Origin: Maribacter algarum (ex Zhang et al. 2020)
Lineage (GTDB): Bacteria; Bacteroidota; Bacteroidia; Flavobacteriales; Flavobacteriaceae
Direction: 5' to 3'
DNA: 64,000 nucleotides
Assembly (NCBI RefSeq): GCF_005885635.1
Contig: NZ_VATY01000003.1
Coordinates: 662,507-726,506 of the forward strand
The notes under the pieces: generated by a model
What the model was told of the DNA's origin: nothing
Databases searched by the model: none
The model's input: only the letters and a program-made list of their open reading frames with translations
Shown here: positions 60,575 to 64,000 of the stretch, in pieces
How the letters are laid out: the number at the start of each line of letters is the position of its first letter
Numbering within the stretch: the stretch's first letter is position 1
Program-made: the position numbers and the translations under genes

Positions 60575-62027
60575 CAGTTAATAATATCGTACTATCTTTT
60601 AATCGTATTCTTAACCAATTGTGGAGTTTCTTTGCGTCTTTCACAATTTCTACCCTTTTCGCATCACGTTTCCATTTTGCCTCAAAAACCGAGACGGTAT
60701 CTAATTTTTTAAAATCTGTTCGAATGGCATTTGAAAAAGCTAAATACTCTAAGTTCTCATAGTTTGATTGTGCCTCGGCGCTGATATCTTGAAATGGAAT
60801 TTGTTTTGCGTTCAATTTATTCAAACGTTGCAACTGAGATTCTAGTAATCGAATTTTTTCATCTTTACTTAAGAGTTCATTCTTTTGAGATTTATAAAGT
60901 TCTTCCATCATCTCAATTTGATTTCCTTGTTCACTCTGAGAGCCTTGAATAATCTTAAGTTCACTGTCTTCTAAATCGTCATATGATTTCATATTCGCTT
61001 TCCAGGTAGCAACAACACCCTCTGGCACACCTTCATTTCCCATAAAAATCAATTCAATGGCAGAAGGCTCATCGCGATTGTATTGTAAAACCGATAAATC
61101 CTTCAAAAATCTACCATCTTTGGTGAATTTATACGGAGTAATATTTTCCTGAATAAAAGCACTTGCATCACTTTTAAACTTGAATTCTTGATAAACCCCC
61201 CAGAAAATCCAACCGGCCGGAATCATTACAGCCAAAGCCGTTAAAGAAACCAATCGCGCTATTAGTCTTCTTCTGGCCGAATTTGCATAGCGTACCATAG
61301 GAAAACGTAATATTTTCAAAACCAAAAAAGTGGCCAACGCGATAAATATGGTGTTTATTCCGAAAAGCAATAAAGCGCCTCCGGCATAATCCCACCTCCC
61401 TATCGCTAAACCAAAACCTACAGTACACAACGGAGGCATTAAAGCTGTAGCAATTGCAACCCCGAAAATCACACTAGCAATAGTCCCTTTTTTGGCTCGG
61501 GCAATTACCAAAGCTAGACCACCAAAAAAAGCAATTAATACATCACGAATATCTGGTTTGGTTCTGGCTAATAACTCAGAAGACTCCTCTTGTAAAGGAA
61601 AGGCATAGAAAAATAAAAAGGCGGTTAATACACTTAAAACAACCATTACAGCCAAATTTTTAAGTGACCTTCTTAAGGTATCAATATCATTAATCGCAAG
61701 AGACATCCCCATACCCAAAATAGGTCCCATCAAAGGGGAAATTAACATCGCACCGATAACCACAGCCGTTGAATTGGCATTCAAACCAACAGATGCAATA
61801 AAAATAGAGCAGATTAGAATCCAAGAGGTATGCCCTTTCATTGGAATATCAGCGATGATAGCCTCCTTCGTAGCATCTTGGTCCGTATTGCTCCTAATAT
61901 CTAAGAGCTCGACAAGAAACTTTTTAGTGCTTCCGAGCAATCCCTGAAAGTCCTTCTTAACTTCTTCTTTACTTTCAACAGGTTCTTCTAAATGTGATAA
62001 ATTATCTGGTTCTAATTCTTCACTCAT
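60558..62027 (-). CDS. DUF389 membrane protein
   Basis: The protein (489 aa) has an acidic N-terminus and then about six membrane segments with the DUF389 motifs GLNANSTAVVIGAMLISPLMGPILGMGMSLAI near 79-110, AFFGGLALVIARAKKG and GVAIATALMPPLCTVGFGLAIG. A long C-terminal soluble part includes a coiled coil (MEELYKSQKNELLSKDEKIRLLESQLQ avoided in full; residues about 375-405). Transport or signalling has been proposed for the family but is unproven. It starts two bases after the manC stop. Confidence 0.9.
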   Translation of the reverse strand: MSEELEPDNLSHLEEPVESKEEVKKDFQGLLGSTKKFLVELLDIRSNTDQDATKEAIIADIPMKGHTSWILICSIFIASVGLNANSTAVVIGAMLISPLMGPILGMGMSLAINDIDTLRRSLKNLAVMVVLSVLTAFLFFYAFPLQEESSELLARTKPDIRDVLIAFFGGLALVIARAKKGTIASVIFGVAIATALMPPLCTVGFGLAIGRWDYAGGALLLFGINTIFIALATFLVLKILRFPMVRYANSARRRLIARLVSLTALAVMIPAGWIFWGVYQEFKFKSDASAFIQENITPYKFTKDGRFLKDLSVLQYNRDEPSAIELIFMGNEGVPEGVVATWKANMKSYDDLEDSELKIIQGSQSEQGNQIEMMEELYKSQKNELLSKDEKIRLLESQLQRLNKLNAKQIPFQDISAEAQSNYENLEYLAFSNAIRTDFKKLDTVSVFEAKWKRDAKRVEIVKDAKKLHNWLRIRLKDSTILLTEIIQD

Positions 62028-62029
62028 GG

Positions 62030-63109
62030 TTAGGCATATTGGTCTCCAAATGTATCTTTTACTTTGTTTAAAACTTGTTTGATATCTTGTTCTTTCGATT
62101 TGGGATAAATGAGAAGCACTTCCTCTTTGTCTACAATAATATAATCATTTAATCCGTCTACGACAACGACTTTGCCTTTGGGAGAACGAATCATATTACC
62201 GGAAGCGTCTTCAGCCAGAACTTGAGCCCCAACCACGGCGTTTTCCGTTTCTCCATCATTCATTTTATCATAAAGCGAACCCCACGTACCTAAATCGTTC
62301 CAATCAAAAGTAGCTGGAAGGACAAAAATGGATTTAGAGTTTTCTAGTATGGCATAGTCAATAGAAATATTTTCCGCCTTCGGATAGTTTTCTTTAATAA
62401 AGGCTGATTCCTCACCAGTATTGTAACAATACATTCCTGATTCAAACAAGTCGAATTGTTCTTTTTGATACTTTTCAAAGGCGTTTACTATAGTTTTTAC
62501 ACTCCACATAAAAATGCCCGCATTCCATAGAAAATTACCTTGTGCCAGAAACTCTTTTGCCGTTTCATAGTCCGGTTTTTCCCTAAACTGATTCACTTTC
62601 TTGAGTCCGGCTTCACTATCTCTTTCATATTCAATATAGCCAAAGCCCGTATTCGGAAAGGAAGGTTTTATACCTAAAGTACAAAGCACCTCTTCTTTCT
62701 GGCATTTTTCAAAACAAGTCGTAACATCCTTTGCAAAAGCTTCTTCATCTTCAATCCAGTGATCACTTGGTGCAACTATCATCACTCCATCAGGGTTCAT
62801 TTTTTGAATCTTCATTGCTGCATATAAAATACAAGGTGCCGTATTGCGCATCGCTGGCTCCAAAACTACTTGCTCCTGTTTTACCAAAGGCAATTGCTCT
62901 AAAACCAAGTCATTATAACGCTCATTGGTCAGAATCAAAATATTCTCAGTCGGCACAAACTTATTCAATCGCTTAAAGGTCTTCTGAATCAGAGTGTCAC
63001 CGGTACCCAGCATATCGTGAAACTGTTTTGGGTAACTAGATGTACTTATCGGCCAAAATCGAGATCCAACTCCACCTGCCATTAAAACTGCGTAGTAATT
63101 TTTGTTCAT
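62030..63109 (-). CDS. manC: Mannose-1-phosphate guanylyltransferase
   Basis: This 359-aa nucleotidyltransferase makes GDP-mannose from mannose-1-phosphate and GTP for surface glycans. AVLMAGGVGSRFWPISTSSYPKQFH near 7-31 is the pyrophosphorylase signature; VIVAPSDHWI..., FGYIEYERD, NFLWNAGIFMWS and DWNDLGTWGSLYD are typical of the GMP family. It lacks the C-terminal isomerase domain of bifunctional ManC/AlgA proteins. Confidence 0.94.
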   Translation of the reverse strand: MNKNYYAVLMAGGVGSRFWPISTSSYPKQFHDMLGTGDTLIQKTFKRLNKFVPTENILILTNERYNDLVLEQLPLVKQEQVVLEPAMRNTAPCILYAAMKIQKMNPDGVMIVAPSDHWIEDEEAFAKDVTTCFEKCQKEEVLCTLGIKPSFPNTGFGYIEYERDSEAGLKKVNQFREKPDYETAKEFLAQGNFLWNAGIFMWSVKTIVNAFEKYQKEQFDLFESGMYCYNTGEESAFIKENYPKAENISIDYAILENSKSIFVLPATFDWNDLGTWGSLYDKMNDGETENAVVGAQVLAEDASGNMIRSPKGKVVVVDGLNDYIIVDKEEVLLIYPKSKEQDIKQVLNKVKDTFGDQYA

Positions 63110-63203
63110 TGCTTATTTCAATTCAACTTGTTATTAATTCAAATTCGGCATTAGGTTACCCTGCAACTGCACTTAGGATGACACTTTACGATCAATTGCT
63201 ATT
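63110..63203. other. Short intergenic stretch, nothing recognised
   Basis: The 94 bases between the SprT-like gene stop and the manC start contain no ORF; AATTCAACTTGTTATTAATT is the only repetitive-looking word. Confidence 0.4.
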
Positions 63204-63806
63204 CTAGCTCTTGATTAGCTCAACCTCAGCATTGGGTTGAAACAAGTACATTTTACCACTAGCCATTTCAACACACTCATAGCGTTTCACCCGCCGATTA
63301 CCTTTTTTATAGATTTTGCCATTGTAAAGGCGAAAAACACTCCCCAAAGGTAATTCAAAAACGTAGGATTTATCGCTTTGTTGCTCATCATAGCTTTTCA
63401 AAGCTACTGATAACTGTGCATCAGTACTGCTGCTTGCTTTGGGATTTCTAAAATGACGCGCCAATAGGGGAAGTAATTTTGGAGGAAAAACTTCTGGCCG
63501 AATAAAAGGAAGCATCAAATGTTGAAAGGTATGTTTCCACTCTTTGCCATGGGGCTTTATTTGCCAACCATACTTTTCAAAAGCTGCTAAATGAGCAATC
63601 TCATGAACTAGTGTAATCAAAAATCGATACTTATTTAAAGTAGCATTGACCGTAATTTGGTGTCTTCCATCTGGCATTCTGCGGTAATCACCATGGCGTG
63701 TAACTCTTTCGTTCACGATTTTCAAGTGGACCTCGGTATTCTGAATTAGTTCAAGACATGAAGCAACCGCTCTTTCCGGTAAGTATTTTTTTAGGATATC
63801 ATCCAT
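63204..63806 (-). CDS. SprT-like zinc metalloprotease-domain protein
   Basis: The protein (200 aa from ATG 63806, MDDILKKYLPERA; a TTG at 63815 is rejected) has the zincin motif LVHEIAHLAAFEKYGW near 87-102 (HExxH with a downstream His in IKPHGKEWKHTF). The Cys4 zinc ribbon of classical SprT is missing. Related domains occur in Spartan-type proteases that cut DNA-protein crosslinks, but the role of this group is unproven. It begins 22 bases after the HAD phosphatase stop. Confidence 0.88.
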   Translation of the reverse strand: MDDILKKYLPERAVASCLELIQNTEVHLKIVNERVTRHGDYRRMPDGRHQITVNATLNKYRFLITLVHEIAHLAAFEKYGWQIKPHGKEWKHTFQHLMLPFIRPEVFPPKLLPLLARHFRNPKASSSTDAQLSVALKSYDEQQSDKSYVFELPLGSVFRLYNGKIYKKGNRRVKRYECVEMASGKMYLFQPNAEVELIKS

Positions 63807-63828
63807 TGAACACAAAAATAGTTCAAGT

Positions 63829-64000
63829 TTAGCGATTCCCGGAAATCATAGGTAAAAGTACATCCATAGAATAAAATATTTTGTCTACATTATCCTGAAA
63901 ATTTTCTTGGATACCATTAGGGGAATAGCCGAAAACATCAAACCCTCCAGACTTTGCAGCTTCGACTCCAATAGGGGTATCCTCAATTACAAGACATTCT
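63829..64000 (-). CDS. C-terminal part of a HAD-superfamily phosphatase (cut by window edge)
   Basis: Only the last 56 codons are visible. ECLVIEDTPIGVEAAKSGGF contains the HAD motif IV acidic pair (EDTPIG) typical of beta-phosphoglucomutase-like phosphatases, followed by DVFGYSPNGIQENF and the stop. The gene is upstream of and co-directional with the SprT-like gene. The substrate cannot be judged. Confidence 0.75.
   Translation of the reverse strand, partial: ECLVIEDTPIGVEAAKSGGFDVFGYSPNGIQENFQDNVDKIFYSMDVLLPMISGNR

Noticed and set aside
1-64000. tRNA, rRNA, prophage or insertion sequence
   Set aside because: No cloverleaf, rRNA stretch, integrase or transposase was recognised by eye; short RNAs could still have been missed without a model search.

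Overview
The window looks like a chromosome segment of a marine Flavobacteriaceae species (Bacteroidota; Maribacter/Zobellia-like, genus not determined). The evidence is the AT-rich sequence, start codons without Shine-Dalgarno sequences, promoters of the TTTG / TAnnTTTG type, and a gene set typical of the family (split MetH, DUF5686 outer-membrane protein, 2TM protein, PafA phosphatase, DUF58/MoxR cluster). No rRNA, tRNA, CRISPR array, prophage or transposase was seen.

Layout. 1-5.3 kb: start of an outer-membrane protein gene, then metF-metH(C)-metH(N) under a SAM-I riboswitch. 5.3-11.3 kb: MoxR/DUF58/DUF4350/DUF4129/SpoIIM cluster with a divergent RDD gene. 11.3-12.7 kb: three tandem DUF805 genes. 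12.9-21.4 kb: assimilatory sulfate reduction (flavin reductase, siroheme synthesis, a sulfite reductase fused to a HEPN-like domain, cysN, cysD, cysH, DUF2061) with an Rrf2 regulator and three candidate operator copies. 21.4-24.5 kb: TetR regulator, divergent Rieske oxygenase and an amidohydrolase. 24.6-25.6 kb: a tandem array of five unannotated 37-codon genes on the minus strand behind ECF-sigma-like promoters. 25.8-35.8 kb: methionine synthesis (metZ; a MetX-aspartokinase-homoserine dehydrogenase fusion; metY with a second SAM-I riboswitch), a CocE-type lipoprotein hydrolase, and metK behind a SAM-II-like riboswitch. 36-39.3 kb: deoxynucleoside kinase, peptidase E, two TonB-like genes and a 49-codon TonB-anchor ORF. 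39.3-46.2 kb: membrane and soluble pyrophosphatases, a DUF5686 protein and pdhB. 46.3-57.2 kb: etfBA, BFN nuclease, nucleoside transporter, thyA, egtB-egtD-DUF427, a CBM48 protein, a class V PLP enzyme, a 2TM protein, folA and murI. 57.2-64 kb: pafA, mlaE-mlaF, DUF389, manC, SprT-like protein and the end of a HAD phosphatase gene.

How the genes fit together. Most of the first 36 kb is one sulfur-to-SAM programme. Sulfate is activated and reduced to sulfide (cysND, cysH, sulfite reductase with siroheme enzymes and flavin reductase). Sulfide is built onto activated homoserine (fusion protein, metY, metZ). Homocysteine is methylated (metF, metH) and methionine becomes SAM (metK). Control is layered: SAM-sensing leaders sit on metH, metY and metK, and a probable Rrf2 repressor acts on sulfate reduction.

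The strongest candidate for something undescribed is the 37-codon gene array at 24619-25468. Copies 1 and 3 encode the same peptide although their DNA differs at five codons, all silent, which indicates selection on a translated product. The array has its own stress-type promoter and a terminator.
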